Source of the DNA: Chloroflexota bacterium
Lineage (GTDB): Bacteria > Chloroflexota > Dehalococcoidia > GIF9 > UBA5629
Reading direction: 5' to 3'
NCBI GenBank assembly: GCA_020354105.1
Contig: CP070642.1
Span: 356,198 to 366,522, forward strand
DNA: 10,325 bases
The translations under genes and the position numbers were made by a program. Of the stretch, positions 1 to 7,557 are shown piece by piece. Positions within the stretch are counted from its first letter, which is position 1. The number at the start of each line of letters is the position of its first letter. The notes beneath the pieces were generated by a model. The model made no database searches. It saw only the letters and a list, made by a program, of their open reading frames with translations, and was not told the origin of the DNA.

Positions 1-432
1 TATATGTGGTTTCGAAGCTGGCGGTAAGCTTCCAGCATTGATGCCGATGCGAATTGGTATCTGTCGTTGTTTGGCTGCCTGAACTACTTGAGCAACCTGC
101 TTTGGGTCTCGGATGTTACCGGGATTGAGACGCAGACCATCGGCGCCGGATTTCAAAGCTTCAAGGGCAAGGCTGTAGTCGAAATGGATGTCGGCGACGA
201 TAGGAATGGAAGTGTTTTTTTTGATGCTTGAAATGGCCTGTGCAGCTTCAAGGTCGGGCACAGCCACCCTGGCTATCTCGCAGCCACAGTCGATGAGTTC
301 CTTGATTTGAGTTACGGTAGCTTTTATGTCTCTGGTATCGGTTTTGGTCATAGACTGAACTATAATAGGTGCATTGCCACCTATTGTTGCTGTCCCGATT
401 TTTATGGATTTGGATTGCCTTCGGGTTATCAA
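1..432 (-). CDS. ispG: IspG (GcpE), 4-hydroxy-3-methylbut-2-enyl diphosphate synthase, N-terminal part
   Basis: IspG is the iron-sulfur enzyme of the penultimate MEP-pathway step, converting MEcPP to HMBPP in the cytoplasm. About 144 N-terminal codons are visible and the rest lies beyond the window edge. The protein begins MITRRQSKSIKIG, then shows the family blocks PIIVQSMTKTDTRD, ELIDCGCEIARVAVPD, PIVADIHFDYSLAL, GADGLRLNPGNI and IRIGINAGSLP, which form the first half of the TIM barrel. The cluster-binding cysteines are C-terminal in this family and cannot be checked here. The start is a TTG at 430-432 whose last bases overlap the rseP stop (TTGA), with a GGAGAG-like ribosome site upstream. 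It is the last visible gene of the rpsB operon. A 74-codon frame at 248-472 on the same strand is a shadow. Confidence 0.95.
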   Translation of the reverse strand, partial: MITRRQSKSIKIGTATIGGNAPIIVQSMTKTDTRDIKATVTQIKELIDCGCEIARVAVPDLEAAQAISSIKKNTSIPIVADIHFDYSLALEALKSGADGLRLNPGNIRDPKQVAQVVQAAKQRQIPIRIGINAGSLPPASKPHI

Positions 433-1499
433 GGTAGCGTACTCTCTCCGTGGATAATGTTTGCAATGTCATGATAGCTTATCACCACTATTAGAAGTAT
501 TAGCACTATAAAACCAATTAGGTGGACAAGGCCCTCTCTTTTGGGTGAAATCCTTTTTCCCCTTCGTACCCATTCTAAACCTACAAATATGAGCCTGCCT
601 CCATCAAGGCCAGGGAAGGGGAACAGATTAATTAAGGCCAGGTTTATGCTGATGAGAGCGGCAAATTCGAGTAGGGGACTCAGGCCGGCTTTAGCCATCT
701 CCCCGGTCAGTTCAGCGATGCCTATTGGTCCCGTTAGCTGAGGTGCTGTTCCTCTAACGAACCAGCCTACTACTTCATTTTTGAATAAGACAAGGATTTC
801 CCAGCAATGAGTTATGCTCGAAGGAACTGCTTCCCAGATGGGATAGGATTCGCGGACTATGGTGCTATCTGATCCAATAATAGAGATGCCAGTGGCTCCT
901 TGTCCTTCAGGTGGATCCCATCTTGGCTTCAGGCTAACTTCTTTTTGACCTAGTTCGCCTCTCTGAAGCAAAAAATTTGTCTCTGCGCCGAGATTAAGCT
1001 GTATGATATAGCCGACATCACCACGGTTCTTAATTTCGCGGTCATTTATTGCCAGGATCGTGTCTCCTGGCTCAATACCAGCAATCTGTGCTGGTGAGCC
1101 TGCGGCTACTTCTTGTACCTGTACCTTCTCCAGGACCATATCATGGGGGATCATGAAACTGATTGAGAATAGTAATATCGGAAGTAGAATGTTCATCAAC
1201 GAGCCCGCACTAAGAACAAGAAATCTGATGGGGATACTCTTGCTGGCCAGACTGCCTGGTAGTGTTGGGTCTTCCTCCCCCAACATTTTAGTAAAGCCGC
1301 CGAGTGGTATGGCGTTTAGCGAATATGTTGTCTCACCTCGCTTAAAACTGGCAATCCTAGGAGGAAAACCGATGCCAAATTCCTCTACCTTTACTTTGGC
1401 AAGCTTAGCTGTGATGAAATGCCCAAACTCGTGGGCGAAAATGAGTAATATTAATATGCCGATAAAACTGACGATTGTAAGCGCTATTGTTTCAAGCAT
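429..1499 (-). CDS. rseP: RseP/MmpA-type site-2 protease (M50 zinc metalloprotease) with PDZ domain
   Basis: This is an intramembrane zinc protease of the M50B family, which cleaves membrane-anchored regulators such as anti-sigma factors. The 356-residue protein starts with a membrane segment (about 5-22) ending in the zinc motif HEFGH at residues 23-27. A second hydrophobic stretch is near 92-116, and a single PDZ-like domain spans about 122-205 (AAGSPAQIAGIEPGDTILAI). The third metal-ligand motif, NLFPFPGLDGGRL, is at 291-303, and a last membrane helix is near 324-342. One PDZ domain and this length match the Gram-positive and Chloroflexi type better than the two-PDZ E. coli form. The ATG at 1497-1499 has AAAGG upstream and lies inside the dxr 3' end (16-bp overlap). 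The substrate cannot be told from this window, as no anti-sigma factor gene is adjacent. Confidence 0.94.
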   Translation of the reverse strand: MLETIALTIVSFIGILILLIFAHEFGHFITAKLAKVKVEEFGIGFPPRIASFKRGETTYSLNAIPLGGFTKMLGEEDPTLPGSLASKSIPIRFLVLSAGSLMNILLPILLFSISFMIPHDMVLEKVQVQEVAAGSPAQIAGIEPGDTILAINDREIKNRGDVGYIIQLNLGAETNFLLQRGELGQKEVSLKPRWDPPEGQGATGISIIGSDSTIVRESYPIWEAVPSSITHCWEILVLFKNEVVGWFVRGTAPQLTGPIGIAELTGEMAKAGLSPLLEFAALISINLALINLFPFPGLDGGRLIFVGLEWVRRGKRISPKREGLVHLIGFIVLILLIVVISYHDIANIIHGESTLP

Positions 1500-2632
1500 A
1501 CGTTTGCCTTTCTAGTGAGTTTAATTGCAGTGTTCCTTGCCCAGTCATCAGCAGCTAAAATCTCATCTAGTGTAGGTTTGGCTGTGCCTTGATGCAAGCT
1601 GATGGTACTGGCTATTATTTCGGAGATTTCGGAAAAACCAATACTGTGCTCAAGGAAGAGTTCGACGGCTATCTCGTCGGCGGCACAAAGCACGGTGGGA
1701 TAAGTTCCTCCCTTTTTACCGGCATCCAGTGCCAGTTGTAAGCACGGGAACATATCGTAGTTTATCTTTTCAAAGGTCAATGAATTCAGCTGGGGCAGGT
1801 CGATACGCGGTAGCCTGGGATTAGCCAATCGCTTGGGATAAGATAAAGCGTATTGTATAGGGAAACGCATATCAGGGACACTGAGTTGAGCCTTCAGCGA
1901 ACCATCGGCGAATTCTACCAAGGAATGAATAATACTCTGTGGATGAATTGTGATCTCTATTTTGTTAAATGGTATGGAAAAAAGCCAGTGAGCTTCGATT
2001 GTCTCCAATCCTTTATTCATTAGAGTCGCCGAGTCAATGGTAACTTTTCTCCCCATTTTCCACGTGGGATGTTGGAGAGCCTCCTCAGGGGTGACTTTGG
2101 CTAACTGTGTGGGTGAAAGATGATAAAAAGGTCCTCCTGAAGCTGTTAGAATAAGTCGGGCTACTTCGCCTTTCTCTCCATGCAGGCATTGCCATATAGC
2201 ACTGTGTTCGCTGTCAATAGGTAAGATCTCGGCCTGGTGCTGTTTAGCTTCTGCCATAATAATTTCACCTGCCATGACCAATACCTCTTTGTTAGCCAGA
2301 GCTATTTTTTTCCCGGACCTTATGGCTGCCAGTGTCGGAGCTAGCCCAATTTTACTTGAAGTGGCTATGATGGCGATATCGACGTCAGGATGAGTAACTA
2401 TATCTTCCATGGATAAGAATTTTGTTGTATCGGGCAGGTCGAACTTGAGTGGTGAATATACTAATTTGGGTTGAAATTGGCTGACTTGTTTGGCAAGTAA
2501 GCTCGTATTGTTACCCCCGGCTAATCCCACTATCCTGAATTTGCTAGGGAAGTCCTTTATTATATCCAGGGCTTGTTGTCCTATTGAACCTGTTGAGCCA
2601 AGGACAGCTAATTTTTTAATAGTGTTGCTCAT
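1484..2632 (-). CDS. dxr: 1-deoxy-D-xylulose 5-phosphate reductoisomerase
   Basis: Dxr catalyses the NADPH-dependent rearrangement and reduction of DXP to MEP, the first committed MEP-pathway step. From the ATG at 2630-2632 the protein has 382 residues, normal for the family. The NADPH loop GSTGSIG is at 12-18, ALANKEVLVMAG follows near 111-122, and metal ligands lie in PIDSEHSAIW (D140, E142). The substrate loop and further ligand are in TIDSATLMNKGLETIEAHWL (E210), followed by IHPQSIIHSLVEFADGS. I chose the ATG over an upstream in-frame TTG at 2651-2653 (seven residues longer, MCGTGYT) because the ATG overlaps the cdsA stop as ATGA and the family usually begins just before the glycine loop. 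The key residues are intact, so it should be active. With ispG in the same operon, two MEP enzymes are co-transcribed. Confidence 0.96.
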   Translation of the reverse strand: MSNTIKKLAVLGSTGSIGQQALDIIKDFPSKFRIVGLAGGNNTSLLAKQVSQFQPKLVYSPLKFDLPDTTKFLSMEDIVTHPDVDIAIIATSSKIGLAPTLAAIRSGKKIALANKEVLVMAGEIIMAEAKQHQAEILPIDSEHSAIWQCLHGEKGEVARLILTASGGPFYHLSPTQLAKVTPEEALQHPTWKMGRKVTIDSATLMNKGLETIEAHWLFSIPFNKIEITIHPQSIIHSLVEFADGSLKAQLSVPDMRFPIQYALSYPKRLANPRLPRIDLPQLNSLTFEKINYDMFPCLQLALDAGKKGGTYPTVLCAADEIAVELFLEHSIGFSEISEIIASTISLHQGTAKPTLDEILAADDWARNTAIKLTRKANVCLKQ

Positions 2633-3423
2633 AGTGTAGCCAGTACCACACAATAGTATACTATAACTCCAGTAAATATGAGACTGTCAAGGCGGTCTAG
2701 TATACCGCCATGTCCGGGTAATAGCTTGCCCGCATCCTTGACACCCGTGTTTCGCTTAAGCAGTGATTCGACCAGGTCTCCAAGCTGAGCAAACAAGCTG
2801 ATAATGCAGCCCAAGAGGGCTATTTGCCAGTAGTTGAAGGGCAGAGGAAAGATTATACTGAGAATCAGGGAAGCTACCACGCTGGCTAACAGTCCACCTA
2901 TGGCTCCTTCCCAGGTTTTGCCTGCACTTATTGATGGCGCCAGGGCGTGTTTGCCCCATGCTCTGCCGACAAAGAAAGCACTGGTATCGTTAACAAATGT
3001 GGTGAACATAGCCAAAAAGACCAATTCTTTACCAGCTTCCAGACTTCTGATTTCAACCCAGTAGCTGAGCATCCAGCCTATGTAGAGGATACCAGCTATT
3101 GTCCATGCCCAGTTTGTAAATGCCTGTTCTTTAGGAGAACGAAATAAGAGCCAGACCAATGGGATAACTATTGCTAAAGTGATGATAAAGGGCATTGTAG
3201 GAGAGTATGGGCAATGAGGACTGATGACTAAGAGTAATACCCAGGCCATACCGAAATAGGTGATTGGCTGTATCTTTGCTTGCCTGGTCATGCGGTAGAA
3301 TTCCCAGCTACCAAGCACTGCCATAACAGCTATCAAGATAGTGAACCAAGGTTCACCGAACCAAATTATGGCAATCAGTAGTGGTAAGCCAATGACAGCA
3401 GTGAGAATTCTATGCCTGAGCAT
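2629..3423 (-). CDS. cdsA: Phosphatidate cytidylyltransferase (CDP-diacylglycerol synthase)
   Basis: CdsA makes CDP-diacylglycerol from phosphatidic acid and CTP in the membrane, the branch point to bacterial phospholipids. The protein has 264 residues and is strongly hydrophobic, with about seven to eight predicted membrane segments. Near the C-terminus (about 220-246) it carries the complete CdsA signature, with SLLKRNTGVKD, then GHGGILDRLDS, including the conserved lysines and aspartates. The other conserved block, NDTSAFFVGRAWGK and then GKTWEGAIGG, is at about 145-177. The ATG at 3421-3423 has no clear Shine-Dalgarno sequence and follows a 140-bp interval, unlike the tight junctions elsewhere in the operon. 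The 3' end overlaps the dxr ATG by four bases. Confidence 0.96.
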   Translation of the reverse strand: MLRHRILTAVIGLPLLIAIIWFGEPWFTILIAVMAVLGSWEFYRMTRQAKIQPITYFGMAWVLLLVISPHCPYSPTMPFIITLAIVIPLVWLLFRSPKEQAFTNWAWTIAGILYIGWMLSYWVEIRSLEAGKELVFLAMFTTFVNDTSAFFVGRAWGKHALAPSISAGKTWEGAIGGLLASVVASLILSIIFPLPFNYWQIALLGCIISLFAQLGDLVESLLKRNTGVKDAGKLLPGHGGILDRLDSLIFTGVIVYYCVVLATL

Positions 3424-3563
3424 GTTTATCTGCGGGCTTCGCGTGTCTTAGATAGCGCTAGTTGTAGTGAGGAATGCTTAATGTTTGCAGGACTTTTTGG
3501 CACTGGCATGATGTTTTTTGTAGTTTCACTCTTTGATGGATGAGGCTATGGATTTCGGAGTTC
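3424..3563. other. Intergenic interval where uppS would be expected; no recognisable gene
   Basis: In many bacteria the gene for undecaprenyl diphosphate synthase lies next to cdsA in this cluster. Here the 140 bp between the frr stop and the cdsA ATG is too short for it. On the minus strand there is an open stretch of about 39 codons ending in TAA four bases before the cdsA ATG (last residues LALSKTREARR, with an internal ATG). It shows no UppS motif that I recognise. I see no convincing promoter or terminator. The stretch may be a spacer, a degraded remnant or a short leader. Confidence 0.6.
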
Positions 3564-4121
3564 TTAGACCTCCATTATCTCTTTTTCCTTGGCTTGTCCT
3601 GTGTCATTGACTTTGTCTATAAAGGCATCGATGACTTTTTGTAGCTGCTCTGAGGCGCGTGTGTACTGGTCTTGGGATATTTCTTTATTTTTTTCTGCTT
3701 GCCTTAGTTTTTCTATACCTTCTCGTCTTAGATTACGGAGAGTAATTCTGGCCTCCTCTAATCTTTTGTGAACTGCTCTGGTTAAGTCTTTACGTCGTTC
3801 TTCGGTAAGCGGTGGAATAGGTAGGCGTATGACATTGCTATCGCTCGTTGGATTTAGTCCAAGATCGGATGTAAGAATAGCCTTCTCGATGCTGCTGATT
3901 GAACCGCGGGCCCATGGTTGAATAAGTATCATTTTGGCTTCAGGGACTGAGATGGAGGCCATCTGATTGATTGGGGTAAGGACGCCGTGATAATCAGCTT
4001 TAATATGCTCGACTAAAGCTGGTGATGCGCGTCCTGTCCTAATTCCTGCCAGGTCTCTTTTCAGAGCATCGACAGACTTTTGCATTTTATTATTGATTTC
4101 GGTGAGTATTTGTTCAATCAT
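3564..4121 (-). CDS. frr: Ribosome recycling factor
   Basis: RRF splits the post-termination ribosome together with EF-G. The protein has 185 residues, the normal length. Its N-terminal helix carries LAGIRTGRASPALVEHI (about 24-40), and the beta domain has PINQMASISVPEAKMILIQP (about 51-70). The C-terminal helices hold LPIPPLTEERRKDLTR and RNLRREGIEKLRQAEK, all standard RRF blocks. The ATG at 4119-4121 overlaps the pyrH stop in an ATGA arrangement and its own ribosome site is weak, so translational coupling to pyrH is likely. The order tsf-pyrH-frr is one of the most conserved bacterial gene runs, which supports the call. Confidence 0.97.
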   Translation of the reverse strand: MIEQILTEINNKMQKSVDALKRDLAGIRTGRASPALVEHIKADYHGVLTPINQMASISVPEAKMILIQPWARGSISSIEKAILTSDLGLNPTSDSNVIRLPIPPLTEERRKDLTRAVHKRLEEARITLRNLRREGIEKLRQAEKNKEISQDQYTRASEQLQKVIDAFIDKVNDTGQAKEKEIMEV

Positions 4122-4849
4122 TTCTTTTTCTCGGTAGTGACAAAGGTGCCGACATGTTCTCCAGAGATGGCACGTTCTATGCTTTGCTGTCCTCGGAGGT
4201 CGAAAATTATTATCGGGAGTCTATTATCCTGACATAGAGAGAAGGCAGTGATGTCCATTACATCGAGGTGTAAGTTTAGAGCCTCCCTGTGGGTTAAATA
4301 GTCAAACTTCTTAGCCTTTGGGTTTTTGAGAGGGTCGGAGTCATAAATACCATCGACTTTATTTTTTGCCATAAGGAGGACATCGGCTCCGATTTCGATT
4401 GCTCGCAGCGCCGCGGCGGTATCGGTAGTCATGTAGGGGTTTCCCGTGCCTCCGGCAAAAATGACCGCTCTTTTTTTCTCTAAGTGCCGGATAGCTCTGC
4501 GGCGAATATACGGCTCGGCTATAGCTTGCATACTGATTGCCGATTGAGTTCTAGTTATAACCCCTTCATTTTCTAATGAATCCTGAAGGGCTAAGGCATT
4601 GATTACTGTGGCTAACATTCCTGCGTAGTCGGCCGTAGCCCGGTCCATTCCCTTAGCTTCGCTACCCGTGCCTCGCCAGAAATTACCTCCACCGACAACT
4701 ATAGCCACCTCAACCCCTTGTTCGATTACTCTTTTTATTTGTTGAGCTACACGTGTCAGCACTGAACGGTCAATGCCGAATCTCTTCTTGCCCATGAGTG
4801 CTTCGCCACTCAGCTTAAGCAGTACTCGCTTGTGTTTGGGCTTCTTCAC
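4118..4849 (-). CDS. pyrH: UMP kinase
   Basis: PyrH phosphorylates UMP to UDP and feeds RNA, DNA and nucleotide-sugar synthesis. It belongs to the amino-acid kinase family and is usually a GTP-regulated hexamer. The 243-residue protein shows RVLLKLSGEALMG (8-20), VVGGGNFWRGTG (51-62), FAGGTGNPYMTTDTAAALRA (131-150), KNKVDGIYDSDP (162-173) and DVMDITAFSLC (196-206), covering the phosphate loops and the nucleotide and UMP sites. The start is a GTG at 4847-4849, nine bases after the tsf stop. The ribosome site (AAGAGGCGG) overlaps that stop, so the two genes are probably coupled. The frr ATG overlaps the 3' end. Confidence 0.97.
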   Translation of the reverse strand: MKKPKHKRVLLKLSGEALMGKKRFGIDRSVLTRVAQQIKRVIEQGVEVAIVVGGGNFWRGTGSEAKGMDRATADYAGMLATVINALALQDSLENEGVITRTQSAISMQAIAEPYIRRRAIRHLEKKRAVIFAGGTGNPYMTTDTAAALRAIEIGADVLLMAKNKVDGIYDSDPLKNPKAKKFDYLTHREALNLHLDVMDITAFSLCQDNRLPIIIFDLRGQQSIERAISGEHVGTFVTTEKKK

Positions 4850-4858
4850 TGCCGCCTC

Positions 4859-5362
4859 TTAATAGCCTATTTCAAATCTGACGAATCTTCGTACTCTAAT
4901 ATTCTCGCCAACCTTGGCTATAGTTTCAGTTATTAAGTCCTGGACCGTCTTTTCAGGGTCTTTGATGGATGGCTGGAGCAGAAGGCAAGCTGTTTTAGTA
5001 TCTGCATCTGTATCTTTTGGCATATCTTCCGGAGAAACGAATTGAGGTGACATGGCTGCTATTTGTAGGGCCAGGTTATGAGCCAGCTCCTTGAATTCTT
5101 CGGTTCGGGCGACAAAATCGGTCTCGCAGTTCATTTCAACTAATACCGCAATTTGGCCCCCTTGGTGGACATAAGCTTCAATTATTCCGTTGGCTGCCTC
5201 ACGGTCAGCTTTTTTGCGAGCCAAAGCCAGTCCGCGCTGGTTAAGAATCTCAACCGCCTTTTCAAAGCTTCCCTTTGCTTCAAGTAGAGCCTTTTTACAA
5301 TCTATAACTCCGGCACCAGTTTTTTCCCGGAGCTCTTTTATCTCTGTAGTGGAAACCTGCAA
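4859..5362 (-). CDS. tsf: Elongation factor Ts, short form
   Basis: EF-Ts is the nucleotide-exchange factor of EF-Tu. Both family signatures are present: LREKTGAGVIDCKKAL near residues 11-26, in the UBA-like N-terminal domain, and EMNCETDFVAR near 76-86. The protein has 167 residues, compared with about 280 in E. coli. It ends with VRRFVRFEIGY, so it keeps the N-terminal domain and one core subdomain but lacks the second subdomain and coiled coil. Short EF-Ts forms occur naturally, for example in Thermus, so this is not evidence of truncation. The start is a TTG at 5360-5362, fixed by an AGGAGG site six bases upstream. It lies 45 bp downstream of rpsB. Confidence 0.96.
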   Translation of the reverse strand: MQVSTTEIKELREKTGAGVIDCKKALLEAKGSFEKAVEILNQRGLALARKKADREAANGIIEAYVHQGGQIAVLVEMNCETDFVARTEEFKELAHNLALQIAAMSPQFVSPEDMPKDTDADTKTACLLLQPSIKDPEKTVQDLITETIAKVGENIRVRRFVRFEIGY

Positions 5363-5368
5363 ATTTTT

Positions 5369-5374
5369 CCTCCT
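5369..5374 (-). promoter_or_regulatory. Shine-Dalgarno site that fixes the TTG start of tsf
   Basis: The minus strand reads AGGAGG, a complete match to the anti-Shine-Dalgarno core, six bases before the TTG at 5360-5362. No ATG or GTG is as well placed, and the TTG gives the expected EF-Ts N-terminus. Confidence 0.8.
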
Positions 5375-5394
5375 TTTGTCTATGCGGGTTGGGT

Positions 5395-5410
5395 TAGCGA
5401 TGCCTCGCTA
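5395..5410 (-). promoter_or_regulatory. Small hairpin over the rpsB stop codon, in the rpsB-tsf junction
   Basis: The minus strand reads TAGCGA-GGCA-TCGCTA, a perfect 6-bp stem with a four-base loop. Its first three bases are the TAG stop of rpsB. No T-run follows, so it is not a standard intrinsic terminator. It could mark an RNA processing or stability point, or weak attenuation between rpsB and tsf. The structure is seen directly; its role is a guess. Confidence 0.45.
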
Positions 5411-6199
5411 CTCATTATTTTCTTCATCAGGCGTAAAGATATGGGATTCCAATATTTGGGCGGGTTCTGCCTCTGTTGGAGTGATTTCGGTGGTTATTAT
5501 CTCGCCAGTCTCTTTTATCATCTTGCCTTCGAGAACTGCGTCAGCTACTTCTCCACATATGAGTTTGATTGCCTTGATAGCATCATCGTTAGCCGGAATC
5601 AGGTGGTCGATATCTGTGGGGTCGCAGTTAGTGTCTACGATAGCTACTATTGGTATACCTACCTTTTTGGCTTCAGCTAGCGCTATCTTTTCTTTGGTTG
5701 GGTCAATAATGAATATGGCTCCAGGAATTGAGGTCATTTCCTTAAAGCCACCGAGAAGCTTGTTAAGTCGTGCTATTTCCTTTTCGACCTTCATTTTTTC
5801 CTTCTTGGATAAATAATCTAGCTCGCCTTTGTCCTTTCTGTCTTCAAGGCGGACCAGATAATCTATCCTGGCTTGGATGGTGGCGAAATTAGTTAACATG
5901 CCACCCAGCCATCTTTGGTTGACATAATACATACCGCATCTTTTGGCTTCTTCTTCAACTATCTCCTGAGCTTGCTTCTTGGTGCCGACGAAGAGAATAC
6001 TTTGCCCGTTGCTGACCAGCTCTTTAATGTAAGCGCAGGCTCTATCCAGCATGCCTGCAGTTTGCTCTAAGTCGATAATGTGGATACCGTTGCGCTGTGT
6101 GAAAATATAGCTTTTCATGCGCGGGTGCCAGTGACCGGTGAGATGCCCGAAATGAGCACCGGCTTCTAGAAGCTGTTTAACTGAAATAGACTCCGCCAA
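5408..6199 (-). CDS. rpsB: 30S ribosomal protein S2
   Basis: S2 is a late-assembling protein of the small ribosomal subunit. The 263-residue protein has the S2 blocks: LLEAGAHFGHLTGHWHPRMK near the N-terminus, LFVGTKKQAQEIV (about 69-81), YYVNQRWLGGMLTNF (91-105), PGAIFIIDPTKEKIALAEA (159-177) and IVDTNCDPTDIDHLIPAND (187-205). The acidic, glutamate-rich tail after about residue 235 is lineage-variable. The start is a TTG at 6197-6199 with an AGGAGGT site six bases upstream. It is the first gene of the operon, behind its own promoter (6287-6315), with a leader of about 80 nt. In other bacteria S2 represses its own mRNA through the leader; that is possible here but no known motif is recognised. 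Confidence 0.97.
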   Translation of the reverse strand: MAESISVKQLLEAGAHFGHLTGHWHPRMKSYIFTQRNGIHIIDLEQTAGMLDRACAYIKELVSNGQSILFVGTKKQAQEIVEEEAKRCGMYYVNQRWLGGMLTNFATIQARIDYLVRLEDRKDKGELDYLSKKEKMKVEKEIARLNKLLGGFKEMTSIPGAIFIIDPTKEKIALAEAKKVGIPIVAIVDTNCDPTDIDHLIPANDDAIKAIKLICGEVADAVLEGKMIKETGEIITTEITPTEAEPAQILESHIFTPDEENNE

Positions 6200-6205
6200 A
6201 TTCTG

Positions 6206-6212
6206 ACCTCCT
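6206..6212 (-). promoter_or_regulatory. Shine-Dalgarno site that fixes the TTG start of rpsB
   Basis: The minus strand reads AGGAGGT, six bases before the TTG at 6197-6199. Its strength and spacing support TTG as the true initiator of S2. Confidence 0.8.
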
Positions 6213-6286
6213 AATTATATTGAACCCTTGAAAAGTAAATTTTCGCGGGTTATTAATAACATCATTTAACCACAAAGTCGCCCAAC

Positions 6287-6315
6287 AGTATAACATAAGG
6301 TGGTTGCTGGGGCAA
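6287..6315 (-). promoter_or_regulatory. Sigma-70-type promoter of the rpsB operon
   Basis: The minus strand has TTGCCC (6310-6315), a 17-bp spacer and TATACT (6287-6292), with a TG one base before the -10 box (extended -10). Transcription should start near 6280 and give a leader of about 80 nt before rpsB. It sits just downstream of the terminator of the preceding operon, which is where a new promoter is expected. Confidence 0.65.
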
Positions 6316-6353
6316 TTGAGCAAGAATGAACACTAATTACAACCAGTTCTAAC

Positions 6354-6388
6354 AAAAACTTAACCCCTCCGACTAGGAGGGGTTAAGT
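6354..6388 (-). terminator. Rho-independent terminator of the acyl-CoA dehydrogenase operon
   Basis: A perfect 13-bp inverted repeat (6358-6370 with 6376-6388; core CTTAACCCCTCC and its complement) closes a five-base loop. On the minus strand it is followed by TTTTT (6358-6354). It lies 27 bp after the last stop codon of the dehydrogenase pair and separates that unit from the rpsB operon. There is no comparable T-run on the plus strand, so it acts in one direction. Confidence 0.9.
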
Positions 6389-6414
6389 GAGCTGTTCTTT
6401 GCTGCTAGATGTGC

Positions 6415-7545
6415 TTACTTTAGTCCGATTTGCTGAGCTGCCAATTCCCTGTGGAAATCAGTGCTTCCGAAAGCGGTGTCTGCAGCCTTGGACCTTCGGT
6501 AGTAAAGTGGTATATCGTGGTCGTAGCTGGTGGCAATGCCTCCGTGTAATCTTATTGCCCACTGCGATACATCCCTATAAGCCTCGTTGGTATACGCCTT
6601 GGCAAAGGAGGCTTCTTTGGCACAGGGTTGTCCTTCTGATTCCATCCAGGCTGCCTCATAGAGCAAGTAACGGCTGGTTTCCATTGACGTCCACATGTTA
6701 GCCATTATGTGCTGAAGTGCCTGAAAGGCTCCGATGGGTCTCTCATACTGGACCCTTTCTTTGCAATAGGCAACAGTCATTTCGACGCAAGTTTGCATGG
6801 CACCGACGGATTCTGCGGACTTGGCGATAGCCCCTTTACGCATCATCGTTTCCACGAGCGGCCATCCTTCGTCTAGTTTGCCCAGCATGTTTTTCTTGGG
6901 CACAGCGACGTTGTCGAAGCGCACCTCGCACAGTTTATCAGCAGCTATCGTAGGTATTACTTCACATTTTACTCCAGGGGTCTTGGCGTCAACTATGAAG
7001 AGCGTTATTCCTTTCTCAGTTGCACCTTCTTTGGTCCTGGTTACGCAGATGATGTAATCGGCAACATGCGCCATTTCAACGAAAAGCTTGGTGCCATTTA
7101 TTATGAAGTCTTCACCTTTAGCCGTTGCCTTAACAGCGATTCCAGAAGCATCGAATGTGCCGTCGGCTTCTAGCTGCGCAGTGGTAATAATCAGTTCCCC
7201 AAGAGCGATTTTGGGCAGAAACTCTTTCTTTTGTTCTTCAGTCCCGGCCTCAAGTATGGGGAAGGTGCTTATTACTGTAGTAAGTAGCGGTCCGGGAAGT
7301 ATATTTCTACCTGCTTCTTCTAAGAGTATTGTAAGGTCCTGGAAGGTATAGCCCATACCCTCGTATTCTTCAGGAATGACCAAACCCATCCATCCCAGCT
7401 CAGCCATCTTCTTCCATAGCTCGGGTGAGTATCCCTTCTCACTCTGCTCAAGCTCTCTTACCAGAGTTTTCGGGCATTCCGTGGCCAGGAAGTCCCGGAC
7501 CATTTTTCTCAATATTTCTTGTGCTTCACTAAATCTAAGATCCAT
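6415..7545 (-). CDS. Acyl-CoA dehydrogenase family protein, probable subunit lacking the catalytic glutamate
   Basis: This is an FAD-dependent acyl-CoA dehydrogenase homologue of 376 residues, close to usual length. It has the three family regions: an N-terminal helical domain (to about 115; MAELGWMGLVIPEEYEGMGY at 47-66), a middle beta domain (about 115-215; IINGTKLFVEMAHVADYIIC) and a C-terminal helical domain with RVQYERPIGAFQALQHIMANM (264-284) and WAIRLHGGIATSYDHDIPLYY (329-349). Where most family members carry the catalytic glutamate, this one reads SKAADTAFGSTDFHREL, with no suitable acid. The middle domain has TTAQLEADG rather than the usual flavin-contacting A-x-TEP-x-GSD-like stretch. 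These traits resemble the non-catalytic partner in two-subunit dehydrogenases such as ChsE or PimD types. It starts 12 bp after its neighbour with its own AAAGGAG site, so the two are surely co-expressed. The substrate is unknown. Confidence 0.88.
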   Translation of the reverse strand: MDLRFSEAQEILRKMVRDFLATECPKTLVRELEQSEKGYSPELWKKMAELGWMGLVIPEEYEGMGYTFQDLTILLEEAGRNILPGPLLTTVISTFPILEAGTEEQKKEFLPKIALGELIITTAQLEADGTFDASGIAVKATAKGEDFIINGTKLFVEMAHVADYIICVTRTKEGATEKGITLFIVDAKTPGVKCEVIPTIAADKLCEVRFDNVAVPKKNMLGKLDEGWPLVETMMRKGAIAKSAESVGAMQTCVEMTVAYCKERVQYERPIGAFQALQHIMANMWTSMETSRYLLYEAAWMESEGQPCAKEASFAKAYTNEAYRDVSQWAIRLHGGIATSYDHDIPLYYRRSKAADTAFGSTDFHRELAAQQIGLK

Positions 7546-7557
7546 ATCGAAACTCCT

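Noticed and set aside
1060..1515. Open frame of 151 codons on the plus strand
   Set aside because: It is antisense to rseP, with no ribosome site or recognisable motif.
4859..5362. tsf as a truncated pseudogene because of its 167 residues
   Set aside because: Both signatures and a coherent C-terminus are present and short EF-Ts forms are known, so the length is natural.
5190..5816. Open frame of 208 codons on the plus strand
   Set aside because: It lies wholly antisense to tsf and rpsB, both strongly conserved, and its serine- and isoleucine-rich translation shows no domain. It is a codon-bias shadow.
6249..6260. Palindrome GTTATTAATAAC in the rpsB leader
   Set aside because: It is AT-only apart from its ends and has no loop. 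It is weak as RNA structure, and such sequences arise easily in AT-rich leaders.
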